The notes under the pieces were generated by a model. That model was not told where the DNA came from and did no database searches. It saw nothing but the letters and a program-made list of their open reading frames with translations. From Babylonia areolata (Eukaryota; Mollusca; Gastropoda; Neogastropoda; Buccinidae), in assembly GCF_041734735.1 (NCBI RefSeq), contig NC_134878.1, positions 41,406,358-41,470,357 of the forward strand: a stretch of 64,000 bases of DNA, written 5' to 3'. The stretch's first letter is position 1. The number at the start of each line of letters is the position of its first letter. The translations under genes and the position numbers were made by a program. Shown piece by piece: positions 32,820-62,300 of the stretch.

Positions 32820-33811
32820 GGCTACATTCACACAAAGCCCAGCCAGTCGCTGACAGCAACTGGCCAGGAATTGTGCACACATCATTTTGCACTTTCCTGT
32901 CATGTATGCCAGCAGTAATTGTTCACACATCTCCAGCCAGCTTTCTGATTTGTCTTGTGGACAGACGAGAGGGATGGCTGATCCAAGGGAAGGAACTCTT
33001 CAATGATACTGAAAGCATCGATCCCAATAATATTACTTTCTTCCATCACTCATCTGCATTCTCTCCACTGATTACCAATTTCTGCCTGCATTCAGTACAA
33101 AGTTGCAATTCTCACCTTCAACTCCATTCTGGGTGCTGCTCCTCAGTATCTGAGAGAATTGATTCAAACCTACACACCCCGTTGACAACTCAGATCATCT
33201 TCCGATTCACGGCGGCTACTTGCTCTCCGTGTTAAAACCCAATCCTTTGGTAATTCTTCCTTTTCTTATTCAGCTGCATATGTCTGGAACAATTTACCTC
33301 ACGATCTTCGCCACTCTCCTTCATTTCAATCTTTCAAAACTGGTCTGAAAACACATCTTTTTGAAAACGCCTATCCATACACCTTCCATACCTTTTCAGT
33401 TATAAGCTATGCAAACTCTTTCTCTCTCTCTCGTTGTGTGTTTGTGTGTGTGTGTTTAGTGTGTGTGTGATTATGTAATATGTGCAGTCTCTGAATTTGT
33501 TTTATATTATTGTGCGCTAAATCATTATTTTTCTTCTTCTTTCTTTTCTGAGTTATTGCGCGCACATGCATGTGTGTGTTTGATGTTTATTGTAAAACGC
33601 TTTGAGCTCTCTTTAAGGGAGGAAAGCGCTCAACAAATGTCCATTATTATTACTATTATCTGGAGAGCGCTGTACTTTTTCTAGCCGACGGCAACTGGCT
33701 GTGTCTGTGTTGCTGTGTCAGGCTGACGGCAACTGGCTGTGTCTGTGTTGCTGTGTCGGGCTGACAGCAACTGGCTGTCAGCTACTGGCTGGACTTAATG
33801 TGAACGTAGCC
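32820..33811 (+). mobile_element. Nonautonomous DNA transposon (MITE-like) with nested LINE tail
   Basis: Left end GGCTACATTCACACAAAGCC and right end, reversed, GGCTACGTTCACATTAAGTC continue with a matched CAGCCAGTNGCTGACAG (about 32 of 37 identical). TA occurs on each side (32817 and 33813). Three 38-bp subterminal repeats with GGCAACTGGCTG lie at 33684-33780. No transposase is present. An L2-like LINE tail is inserted inside. Confidence 0.75.
33030..33660 (+). mobile_element. L2/CR1-group LINE 3' end nested in the MITE
   Basis: The plus strand, across frames, reads SILGAAPQYLRELIQTYTP-like, AAYVWNNLPHDLRHSPS and FKTGLKTHLFENAYP, the usual C terminus of these LINEs. The 3' tail has CGCTTTGAGCTCTCTTTAAG then (ATT)n. 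Confidence 0.8.
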
Positions 33812-34009
33812 TTACCAATACACAATGCTCCTTCATACATAAACACATCACTTGCAGACAGAACTCTAAACCACACACAACTCTCCTCCTTGTGTAGATA
33901 TTTAAGTCAAAAAGAAACAAATATCTCATCCATTCACAATTTCTCACACATACACGAAAACATTATCTTTTTTTTTGTTTTACCAGAATCTGGGACATTC
34001 CGTTTTCCA

Positions 34010-34345
34010 TATTTTAGTGATGATACATGATGATGTGAAGAAAATGCTGCTGTGAAGGTCCATTAGGTTTGTGATGACTTGGCTATGCTGTACTCTCATT
34101 ATGTGCCCAGACTGAGAGATACATATTACTGCAGTGTCGGTCAGGAAATTTGAATAACACCCCCAAAGACCCATCCATAAAGTGGATGACCCTTGACTGT
34201 GATCCCAGTCTTCCCAAGTGAGTCCACAGCACACTCAACTCTGAGTAGGAACTGGCCAAGGGCCAAAAAAAAACCTGCCATTAACTCAAACCCACGTCCT
34301 CTCAGTTGGTAGTCCATGTGCTGACCACTTGACCATGGCGGCTGG
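34010..34345 (-). mobile_element. tRNA-derived SINE, family 2, copy 1
   Basis: The minus strand begins GCCATGGTCAAGTGGTCAGC (A-box-like) and has GTGGGTTTGAGTT (B-box-like). The body matches the plus strand at about 46150-46460 (CAAATTTCCTGACC, ACACTGCAG, TATCTCTCAG, AGCAGCATT). Confidence 0.7.
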
Positions 34346-34462
34346 TCATGGAAACATATCTAATCCACACACACTGCCCCTTCACACATATACAGATCAG
34401 TCTGCAGAAATCAATCCCAGAGCCCTGTCAGTAAATAAAAACCACCTATATCAAGGGTTCCA

Positions 34463-51687
<17,225 letters not shown>

Positions 51688-52730
51688 TGTTGTTGATCGA
51701 GTTATCTTTCCATCGTTTCCGGGAAAGGGATGTAACTGGCTTCTCGAAAACGAAAATAGCATTTATTTCCTTGTCTTCTTCTCTCTCTTTTTTCTTTTTT
51801 TTCAGAAATGTGGAAAGCTTGTCACAAACTGGACAATATTTTTAGAGTGCTGGTTGCTGGGAAAAAACCGTTATGAGAGAAAAGGAGAAGCAACAAAGAA
51901 ATGAAATTCATCTGCCATGTCGCGGCAGACAACTGATTGTAAGATGGATTGTAGTACCCTGGTTCAAGTCATTTTCGATACCTTGTTTAGATTGTACAGT
52001 ATAATCCTCTGCCGGCATCCGCTGTCCAGCTCGGTTTTTTATTTTTATAGTTTAAAACGCATTGTGCAAGCAAGCCTGAGAGTATTTTTTACTTGTGGTT
52101 TTCCACATCTGTTCACTTTTATTTTCTTATTATATTTATCTATTTTTGTAAACAAGGTAGGTTAATCTCGATCTCTCGCCAGAGCGTTATTTGGGTCGTC
52201 GGAATTGTCAGTGAGTTGTGTTAACTGGAGCAAGGGTACCATGCTTCTGTCAATGGCTGGCAGACGGAGGATGTAGAAGAGAAACAGAGACTTCATTTGA
52301 CACAATGCGGCTCTGTAAGTGGACGACAGTCTTTTAATTCATCCAGTTGAGCTTTGCGTCATATGAAACTTCATTATCAATGAAAAATTCCATCTGCCGA
52401 AAAGCTCAGTTGAATTAATCAGCTGATAGCAAAACTGCCGTGCCACACCGAAAAAGGAGCTTTGTTTATCGTCGTCTGTCACAGAGGATGACCTTTATTG
52501 ACGTGGCGTGCGCGATGCTGTGGGCACAAACTGAATAAGTATAGATAAGTAGAAATTGGGGCTGGGAGTTGACAGCAACCGCAGCAGCAACAACAACAAA
52601 AGTCCACGCCTCTCGGCACAGCCCAGGAATTGAACAACCCAAACTTGGTTAAACCTGGGATATCGATCTACACTAAAAGGATAACATTTTCAGCTTCCTT
52701 TAATAATGCCAAGATGCACGGGAGCCTCTG
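51688..52730. other. Upstream region of BABAM1 (probable promoter and 5' UTR)
   Basis: There is no repeat family and no long coding frame. No TATA box in a convincing position is seen on the minus strand. The stretch 52440-52620 is relatively GC- and CAGCAACAA-rich. Confidence 0.35.
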
Positions 52731-52734
52731 CTGC

Positions 52735-54254
52735 TGTTGCTGGCTAGGATATGGCAGACAGGATTGGCGCCGTGCCACAATCACGCCCATCTACAAAAAG
52801 GGAAGCCGTGCGGAAGCATGCAACTACCGTCCAGTAAGCCTCACATGTATTCTCTGCAAATGTATGGAAAAAATCATCCGCAGACACACAGTCAAGCATC
52901 TGGAGGACTCCAACCTCATCTCCATGGACCAACACGGGTTTGTTAGTGGTAGATCCTGTACGACACAGCTGCTAGAAGTCCTGGACGAGTGGACAGAGAT
53001 ACTGGATGACGGCGGAAGCATTGATGCGATTTACATGGACTTCCAAAAGGCTTTTGACACCGTCCCCCATCGACGCCTGCTCCAGAAAGTCGAGGCCCAT
53101 AGAATCAAAGGGAGAGTACTCCAGTGGATTGAGGCGTTCCTGAGCCAGAGAAAGCAGAGGGTCCACATCAATGGTTGCCTATCTAAAGAAGCTGACGTGT
53201 GCAGTGGAATCCCGCAGGGCAGCATACTTGGTCCGTTTCTCTTAGTTATTTTTATTAACGACTTGCCAAGCATTACAAGGTCTGCGAAGATGTTTGCGGA
53301 CGATACAAAGATGTACGTACGAAGCGATACCCCAGGCTCAACAGACCAGCTACAACAGGACCTGTATAAGTTAGAGGAATGGTCCAACACCTGGCTCCTC
53401 AGGTTCCATCCACAGAAGTGCTGTGTCATGAAGCTGGGCAACCAGAAATCTAACGCCAAGTACCAGATGAGGGACACAAACAAGGACGGCACCACTAACC
53501 ATCTCACACTGGCAGTAACCGAGGCAGAAAGGGACCTAGGGGTGACCATAGACAACAAACTAACCTTCAGGAGACATGTCGAACAAGCAACTGCCAAGGC
53601 CAACAGAATGGTGGGAATCATAAGAAGAACTTTCAGCCATCTCACAGAAAATACCTTCATTCTGCTGTTCAAGAGCCTGGTCAGACCAATTCTAGAATAT
53701 GGTCACGCTGTCTGGCAGCCACACCAGAAAGGCCTCTGCAGCGAGATAGAGGACGTTCAGAGATGAGCAACCAAGCTACTGGCCAAGCTCAAAGACAAGC
53801 CCTACCCAGAGAGACTGAGAACCCTCAAACTGCCCACACTGGAACACAGAAGATTGCGGGGGGACATGATTGAAGGCTTCAAATACATTCACAAAATGTA
53901 CAAGACTGATAGGCCACCCCTGACAAAAGCAGACAATCAGCAGAGACAACTCAGAGGGCATTCACTCAAACTGAAGAAAACATGCAGTAGACTCAACCTT
54001 AGGGCAAACTACTTCTCAAACAGAATCATTTCAACATGGAACAGTCTCCCAGATGAGGTAGTCACTGCACAAACAGTCAATGCTTTTAAGAACAGGCTAG
54101 ACAACCACTGGAGAAACGAACCATCAGTCTTTCACCCGAAATGCCAGGAATAACTGCCCTTAGCCTCCAACCACGCATGCAGTGTGGTAAATACCCAGAC
54201 CAGCGTACAGGTCTACAGGGACCTACACTGCTGACACAGTAAAGTAAAGTAAAG
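52735..54254 (+). mobile_element. 5'-truncated CR1-group LINE
   Basis: The frame from about 52740 begins inside the RT: DWRRATITPIYKKGSRAEAC, NYRPVSLTCILCKCMEKII, QHGFVSGRSCTTQLLE, YMDFQKAFDTVPHRRL, GIPQGSILGPFLLVIFINDL, KMFADDTKMYV. The C-terminal part runs to TAA at 54153. One in-frame TGA (53764-53766) replaces a codon in VQR-ATKLL. The tail ends in (TAAAG)n. The FADD box is intact. Confidence 0.92.
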
Positions 54255-54935
54255 AGCTTAGAGGGGAATTACGGAGGGGACAGAGGGAATTCAAATCAAA
54301 AGTAGAGCAACAGTTTCAGACAGGGAAAATGGCAGATGCATGGGATGGATTAAAAATTATCACTGGAGAAACGAAAAGGAAAACATTAGCTTGTGAAATG
54401 AAAAGGGATGAACAGCTTGATTTTTCAAACTTAATGATTTCTACTGTCGCTTTGAAAGGAATGATCTGGGAAGGGAACTGGATAGTGTTATCTCACAGTT
54501 GCAGGAAAAGATCAAAGATAGGAACACAGGTGAGGACTTTGAGATCGATGCAAAAGTTGAATCTTTATTTTTAAAACTGAATGTCAGAAGGCAGTTGGCC
54601 CAGACAATATCTGGGGAAGAATACTGAAAACATGTGCTTCCCTGTTGTGTGACCTGTTCTGTAAAATTTTCAACTGGTCTCTGAAGGACTGCTCTGTCCC
54701 CAGCATCTGAAAAAAATCTACTATATGTCCTATCCCCAAGAAAAAGAACCCAGCCGCACTAAATGATTACCGTCCTGTTGCCCTGACTTCAATAGTGATG
54801 AAATGCTTTGAAAAAATTGTTCTTAGTCTACTTTCTTTCACTGAACAGCATCTTGACCCTCTTCAGTTTGCCTGTAAATCACACAGAAGTACTGGCGATG
54901 CTATTCTAACTCTCCTTCATAATGTCTTTTTGTCT
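54255..54935 (+). mobile_element. LINE fragment (L2/CR1-group), internal part
   Basis: Pieces in several frames read GKMADAWDGLKIITGETKRK, VGPDNIWGRILKTCASLL, NDYRPVALTSIVMKCFEKI and LDPLQFACKSHRSTGDAILT. The copy stops before the YADD box at a T-run (54927-54958). Several frameshifts are present. Confidence 0.85.
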
Positions 54936-54959
54936 TTTTTTTTTCCTTTTCCTTTTTTT

Positions 54960-55075
54960 AGCATAACATGATATGTGTACTGAAAAATTCAGCCCACTCT
55001 ACCCAAGCACACACAACATGTATACTCACATATTCAGCCCACACTACCCAAGCACACACACAGCATCTGAGTTTT
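54960..55075. repeat. Short tandem duplication
   Basis: ATTCAGCCCACWCTACCCAA followed by GCACACACA occurs twice, about 50 bp apart. Confidence 0.7.
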
Positions 55076-56206
55076 GTGTAGAACATTAACATAAAATAGA
55101 ATGGAATAATTTGGCAAGAAATAGTGAATACAATGGACAACTACTTTTTCATATATTCAGTCAATTTCAGCAACAATCAGAACTTCTCCAGCGTGTTCTC
55201 TTCCATTTTTTGTATTTCGCTTTTTATCCATTCCTTACCCTGCCGTTCTTTTCTTGTCCTTGCCCAACCATTCTCGACCCCATCCCCCTTCTTTTTTTCT
55301 TTTTAACCAGGCACAAGGAGTTGCCCTCCATTCTGTTCAGACAACTTTTCTCTCACGGTCTCATAAGCTTTATTTCCCAGTTGAAGCTTTTGCTTAGCCA
55401 GTTTCATGGCCATCCTGTTGCCTTCACTTATGTCAAATTAAAGAGGTGTAGAGCCTATCTCTTCATGGTTTCACTCTCGCCAAACTCTACTCCTTTCACA
55501 CTTTCAGTTTCCACTGTTAACATAATTCCATTCCTTCATTTTAACATCTGTTTGAACTTTCACAAACCTCTCTCAGCCATTCCCCATCCCAAACATCCCT
55601 GTAATTTTTGATATCCCTTCACCCTACCCCCAAGGTTTCCAGTGTCTTGTCTTTCACCATCATTTCCACCTACTGCAGTGTATTCCTCACTCAATGTAGG
55701 GAACACCCGACTGTTCCTGTCCCATTAACACTGTCCTGCCCATTCTTACCTTCATTGATCATGTCTTTCACCACTTCTATTTTCATCTCTTCTACTGTTT
55801 CAGTTTTGTATTCTACCTCTTCCCTCCACTCACCTTCCAGTTTTGCTCGCTCGTCATTTTCTTGAATCAGTGAAAACATTGAAGTTTGTTTTGGCAAAAC
55901 TATTAGTGATAGCCTAAGTGGGTAAAACTGGGAATGGTTCAGGTAAGAGTTTGCTGCACAGGTAGAGTGATCTATGGAATGGAAAAAGTATGTGAAACAC
56001 GGTTGTGCAGGACTGATATTGGCGTGCTTGAATAAAGCTCGGTCCCCTTTTCTCCACTTTCCGCCCCCCTTCACCCACACCTCCACCAAAGAAGATAGTC
56101 ACATGAAGCACAGGTTGGTAAACAAAAGAAAGAAAGAAAACAAGCAAGAAAAAAGACTGCGGTCTATGGCTTGCATGCAGCTGAAAGGGAAAAAAGCAAA
56201 ACCTAA

Positions 56207-56242
56207 GTTTAATTACACATACTTAACCGTGACCCAACTAGT
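56207..56242 (+). mobile_element. Orphan 36-bp end of a DIRS-type element
   Basis: GTTTAATTACACATACTTAA followed by CCGTGACCCAACTAGT matches the outer end of the DIRS element at 26267-32083 (one difference), then stops abruptly. Nothing else of the element follows. Confidence 0.75.
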
Positions 56243-56339
56243 AGTATTATAGCAGTGGGTTTGGTTTTGACTGTTTTGGTCAGTCAGTGTGGTTCTTGCA
56301 TGAGAGAGGATCAGTTTTGTCAGTATAAATGTTTGTGTG

Positions 56340-56530
56340 ACATGCAACATGAAATGGTTAATGCTTTGTGTGATGAAATCATGAACTGGTTATTGCGTTG
56401 TGATGTTGCACAACATGAGCTCGTTTGTGCTTTTTGTTATTACAGCATGAACTGGTCAGTGCTTTGCGTGATGGGCAGTATGAACTGGTTTTTGCTTTGT
56501 GTGATGAACATGAACTGGTTAATGCAAAAA
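56340..56530 (+). repeat. Degenerate minisatellite, units of about 30-35 bp
   Basis: Six diverged copies of CATGAACTGGTTAATGCTTT followed by GTGTGATGAA. Confidence 0.8.
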
Positions 56531-58548
56531 TGATGCATAAAAAAACAACAACAAATAATTGTTCCCAAAGTTGTCCAAGAGCTCTTGTCTGGACCATTTG
56601 GCCTTTTTTCATCTGTTCCCCCTCAGTTTGTGATACTTGGAGTGTCAGTCTTATTGGGGGCTTTTTATTCTTCTTTTTTTCTTTCTTTTGTGGTGTTTTT
56701 TTTCTATACTTGTGTAAAGCAATCTGCATCATAGTTTGTGTAATAACATAAATTATCTATTTTTTTCCATACTTGTAGGGAGGCTCTTTGTCCAAGGAGG
56801 GTGTTTTTTTGTTTTTTTGTGTTTTTTTTCCAGATCTTACTAAATCCATAATTGTGAACACTTGCAGGTGTGGGTGGAGTGCTTTGCAGTCTGGTTCCTG
56901 TATCATCTGCCATAGATTGTGTGTGTGTGTCTTTCATCCTGGTAGTTTTTCATGAATAAACACAAAATATTATGTATGAACCATTCTTTTTTTTTCTTTT
57001 TCTGTTTTTTAAACATTTCTATTCAGATTTTTCCATTTTTCCATTACAAAACGTACCCACCTCCAAATATCTACACACACAAGAAAGAAAAAAGGAAAAA
57101 GAAGAAAACAAACAACAACAACAAAAAACCCAAAAAACTAGGATGCATCGAAATTATCATTAAAAGAAAAAGGACAAAAGACTGTGTACGCACACAATAA
57201 TAACTTTTTCACACACATAATTATACTATAATCATACACACATAAACAAATACATAAATGCTGTGATTCTGAAAGCATGATGAATTGGTGGTTGCCATTT
57301 ACATTATCATTAGGCTATATTTCATCTTGCCCTGAGATGTAAAATGTAGAATACATCTAAATCAATATTGTAATTGTACAACATGTAGTTAACATATATT
57401 CATCACTTTAGTACAGGATTTGCATGGAAACCATCCTGAGATAAAATCACTATGAACAAAGTTTTTTCAGCATATTGTATATTCAGTATATTGATTGTAT
57501 AACTATTTCAGTTTATTATTAAAACCTTGCTGAACAGGCACAGTTTTAACTTGCATTGGTACAAGTATTGTTTAGCTAACAAGATGAAATAAAATGTGAA
57601 ATCAGTTGCTACATTTTTGTCAAATACAAGTGTGACTAATGGCCCAGTTATATGTAAATATTATTAGAACATCATTCATTAAATTCATCAGTGCTTGCCA
57701 GAAATGTTGAACAACCATGCACTGCCATAACATGTCTTATATAATACTGTCTTTCATTACAAAAACTCTGTAAATCACTGTTAACTGGTGGTGGTGGTGG
57801 TTGTTTTTCAGCAATTTATTTTTCCTTTTTAGCATTAGTATTTTTTTTTTTTAAATTAATCTGGGGATGTTAAATTAAGCTGAAGGGCTCACATCCTCAG
57901 CACAGCCAAGTCTTATTTATCTTAATGGCTAAGATAACATGTTTTGGAGGTGGTTGTTCCCCCCCCCCCCCCCCCCCAATTTTTTTTAAATAGATGTGAC
58001 AGTTTTGTGTTTAACACAGTTGAATGTTTATACAGTTGGATATTCTGTGTGGTCAGCTGAAATGAAAGCAGTAATGTCAAATATCAATTATCACACTTCA
58101 GTGTGCTTTCAGATGGAAAATACATATGCTTGTGAGCTGCTGCTAAAACTGATTTTTTTTCTGTCGAAATGTACTCTGTTGAACGAAGCACGCTTGCTTA
58201 AAGAACAAGCATTTATTTGTGTTTTGCTGCAAATGACTTTTCCATTTGCTTTTTTGTTATGTCGGATATGCTTTATTTTATGTAGACTTAACTTTGAATG
58301 TCTAAGTCATTGACTGTTAATCTATGTGAGTCCTTTAGTTTCATATAACTTGACTCGGTTCTATTTTATCATTGAATCCATGACATTATAGTTTTGAGTT
58401 GGTGAAAGGAATGTGAGGAAGCGAAAGTGATGTTAGCGTCAATTGTGGATTGATTGTCCCATGATTGATTGTGGGATTGAATTCTCATGTTGTTGTTTTT
58501 TCCTGTTGTTTGTTTGTTTTTTGTTTCACATTGATTGTTTGTTCGCTT

Positions 58549-58591
58549 TTTTTTTTTTTTTTTCCTTTTTTTTTTGTTGCTTTTTTTTTTT

Positions 58592-58622
<31 letters not shown>
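58549..58622. repeat. T-run and G-run
   Basis: Three T-rich runs followed by about 22 consecutive G bases. Together with C19 at 57959-57977 it is a likely G-quadruplex site and hard to sequence. Confidence 0.9.
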
Positions 58623-58914
58623 TTGGGTTTTACCGGTGCATATTGTGAGTGTTTGATTTGTTGAAAATAGAAGTTGTGAAATTGTACTGATGTGGTTATA
58701 TAGTGTTGAGGGAGGTGACCGATCATCAGTTACAAAATGCATGGTCGTATTTTCCCAGTAAACACGTGCACATTCTGTGTCTAAAATTAACGCATGGGAC
58801 GGATGACAGCTACTCATGTACTGCACGCAGATGAATGAATTTTTTGTGTTTTGCTGAGAAATTGTTATTCCTTGCCTTGCTCTGCGCTCTCTCTCTCTCT
58901 CCACATACACCAGC

Positions 58915-58970
58915 ACAGACGCGCATGTGCGCGCGCACGCACACGCGCGCACGCACACACACACACACAT

Positions 58971-59004
<34 letters not shown>
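58915..59004. repeat. GC/CA microsatellite
   Basis: GCGCGCACGC and CACGCGCGCA runs lead into (CA)n. Confidence 0.95.
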
Positions 59005-59006
<2 letters not shown>

Positions 59007-59334
59007 CATTTTAGAGTCCCGGTATATAATTTATAAGACAAAAAGAGCCATAGGGACTGCACTTCCGCTCGCGAGCGACAGTCCAGTTTATTTTGCTTGC
59101 TTTTAAAAAAATTTATTATTATTGTCACTGTTTTCATAGATATATGTACTATGTTTTAGGGTCTTTCGACCATATATATAACTATAATTTTCACAACTTC
59201 AAAGACTTTTCATGTTATCTGTATAAACATGTCCATGTGTATTTTGGGGTTTGTACTGCCAAGCATGGTGTATTTGGATAATTTCTTTCGTTGGGTTGGA
59301 TGCATATATTTGTCATACTTCTTTATGGACAAAC

Positions 59335-62300
59335 ATGAATGGTAATATATCCATTGTATCAGTTAATTGTCAAGGTCTGAATAGTTCACACAAAAGACGT
59401 GATATTTTCCATTACTTGAGAAATAAGAAGTACTCTATTTATTTTTTACAGGATACGGATTTTGAAGAAAAGATGGAGAAATATGTTTCAGCAGAATGGG
59501 GATATACTTGCTATTTTTCAAGCTATACGTCGAATGCAAGAGGGGTCGCAATAATGTTTAACAATAATTTCGAATTTAAAGTGAAACGGACAATAACTGA
59601 TAGTTCAGGGAATTTCATTATTCTACTTGTTGAGATACAAAAAATTAATTTCCTCTTTGTTAATGTATATGGACCAAATAAAGATGATCCTGATTTTTAT
59701 GTGAATTTAAAACAAAAAATAAGTGAAAATAATGTAGAGAATGTTATAATAGCTGGGGATTTCAATTTAGTTCTTAACCCAACAATAGATTACCATAATT
59801 ATAAACATGTAAATAATCCAAAAGCAAAAGTAGTCGTTGAAAACATGATAGAAAATTTAGATCTGAATGACATCTGGCGTGAATTAAACCCAGACTGCCC
59901 TCGTTACACTTGGAGAAGAACTAATCCTTTCCAACAGGCTAGATTAGATTTCTTTTTGATCTCAGACACTGTAGTATCCTTGATAGATGATGCAGACATA
60001 GAATATGGGTACAGAACAGATCATTCAGCTATTTCGTTGAAACTTAAATTCAGCGAGAATGTAAAGCGCAATACGTTTTGGAAATTAAATACATCTCTTC
60101 TAAAGGATAAAACATATGTGGATGAAATAAATATGGAAATAAATAATGTTAAAAAAGAAAATGCTATTAATATGTATTCTGATGACACACCGGATGATGA
60201 ACTGGTGTTCTCTGTTCCTGATGACATTTTTCTTGACTTTCTTTTAATGAAAATACGATCGAGAACAATTTCTTATGCTTCAATGAAAAAGAAAAAAATG
60301 ATAGAAGAAGAAAGACAGTTAGAAGGAGACATCTGTAACTTAGATAAATATCAAAATAAAAATAAAGAAGATATTAAAGTTCTAGAAATTAAACAAAAAC
60401 AATTACAAGATATTCGAGAGAAGCGGATGGAAGGGGTATTATTAAGGTCTAGAGCTAGATGGATAGCTGAGGGAGAGAAGGTTAGTAAATATTTTTGTAA
60501 TTTAGAAAAACGTCATTATGTTAGTAAACACATAGCCAAAATTATTGATCAATACGACAATGTTCTAACAAATCAAAAGGATATCTTAAATGAAGTACAT
60601 AATTTTTATAGATCTTTATATGTGAATGTTGGGGTGGAACATTGTGAAATTGAAAATTTAGTGAATTATATTCCATGTTTGAATGAGTCAGAAGCAAGCG
60701 ATTTAGAAGGTATGATTACAATGGAGGAAGCGGCACAAGTTATTAGAAATATGAAAAATAATAAGAGTCCAGGTACAGATGGCTTTAGTGCAGAATTTTT
60801 TAAAGTCTTTTGGAAGAAAATAGGAATATTTGTTGTTAGGGCACTTAATGCTAGTTTCAGGAAAGGAGAAATGTCTTCTGTGCAAAAGGAAGGAGTGATT
60901 ACGTGTATCCCCAAAGGTGATAAGCCAAGACAATATTTGAAAAATTGGAGACCCATCTCTCTTTTAAATGTAGTTTATAAAATTGGGTCATCTTGTATTG
61001 CTAACCGCTTGAAACCAGTATTACCTAACATTATTAATGAAGATCAAACAGGGTTTATTAGAAATAGATACATTGGAGATAATTTGAGGTTGATATATGA
61101 TATCATAGCTTACTTAGATAAGCATAATCTACCTGGTTTATTACTGAACATAGATTTCGAAAAGGCTTTTGACTCAATAAATTGGGATTTCATGTTTAAA
61201 GTGTTAAAGGCATTTGGGTTCAAAGAAAATATGTGTAGATGGATTAGTGTATTTTACACAAATATTAAGTCATGTGTGATTGTGAATGGTCAGGTCTCTG
61301 ACTGGTTTGAAGTTAAGAGAGGTTGCAGACAAGGAGACCCTATATCACCTTATTTATTTGTAATGTGTGTAGAAATATTAGCTATAATGGTAAGGGAAAA
61401 TTCGGATATCCGAGGAATAAAAATTAACGATGTTGAGAATAAACTGACCCAATATGCTGATGATACAGAATTTCTACTTGCTGGGGATAGGAAATCTTTT
61501 GAATGTTGTGTTACAACTCTTGATAAATTTGGCTGTGTCTCAGGTCTCTATTTGAATTCAAGCAAAACTAGTGCTATTTGGTTAGGGAGCAAAAAGAATT
61601 CTAAGACGCGTTATATGGAACATTTAGGTATGGACTGGAATCCTACAAGATTCCAAATTTTAGGGATTTGGTTTACTAATGATTTAAAAGAATGTGTAAC
61701 TATAAACTATTCAGAGAGATTAGCAGAAATAAGATATTTGTATAAGATATGGGTAAAACGCCAGTTAACGCCTCTAGGCAGAGTAGCAATTCTGAAATCT
61801 GTTATTCTTTCCAAACTGACTCATCTGTGGTTGCTTTTGCCAAACCCACCGGATACATTTTTTAATACATGTCAACATATTTGTTATAAGTTTGTTTGGA
61901 ACAATAAACCAGATAAAATTAGCCGTAAAACTGCTCATAAAAGTGTAAAAAATGGTGGCATCGGTCTTCCTGATGTTAAATTGTTTGCCTTATCTTTAAA
62001 GCTTTCCTGGATTCGTAAAGCTGAAAATTCAAATCACAAGTGGAAGCACCTCTTGCTGTGTAACTTCCCCCAATGGCCAGCTATTGATAAATATGGTCCA
62101 GAGTTTATCTTAAATTTTGCCATATATAACCAGTTCTGGACAAATGTGTTTGAAAGTTATAAGATTTTCTTTTATAAATGTGAACCAAAAGACTCAGCGG
62201 AACTGCTTGCAGAGCCATTGTGTTATAATAATCGTGTTCAAATTGGTAAAAGGTGTATTATATCCAGACTGCTCAGTAATCATGATGTGTATTGTCTTGC

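Larger units (their letters stand above)
32150..34410 (-). repeat. Interrupted minisatellite (55-60 bp units) downstream of BABAM1
   Basis: Degenerate units of the form AATCTAACCCACACACAATT / CTCCTTCACACATACACATA / TCAGTCACATAAAACA recur at 32190-32490, 32780-32815, 33812-33960 and 34355-34420. The gaps are filled by a SINE (32473-32786), a MITE (32820-33811) and a second SINE (34010-34345). Confidence 0.75.
55080..58085. other. Intergenic region without recognised gene
   Basis: Pyrimidine-rich DNA (55180-55870), A-rich and T-rich simple sequence (56940-57130), a minisatellite (56340-56530), an orphan DIRS end (56207-56242) and a C19 run (57959-57977). The open frames present do not resemble proteins. 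Confidence 0.4.

Noticed and set aside
34270-34345. Possible tRNA gene (minus strand)
   Set aside because: A-box- and B-box-like sequences are present but no stable cloverleaf is apparent, and the body continues as a SINE shared with 46120-46465.
55111-55611. 166-codon plus-strand frame
   Set aside because: Phe/Leu/Ser-rich translation of pyrimidine-rich DNA without family features.
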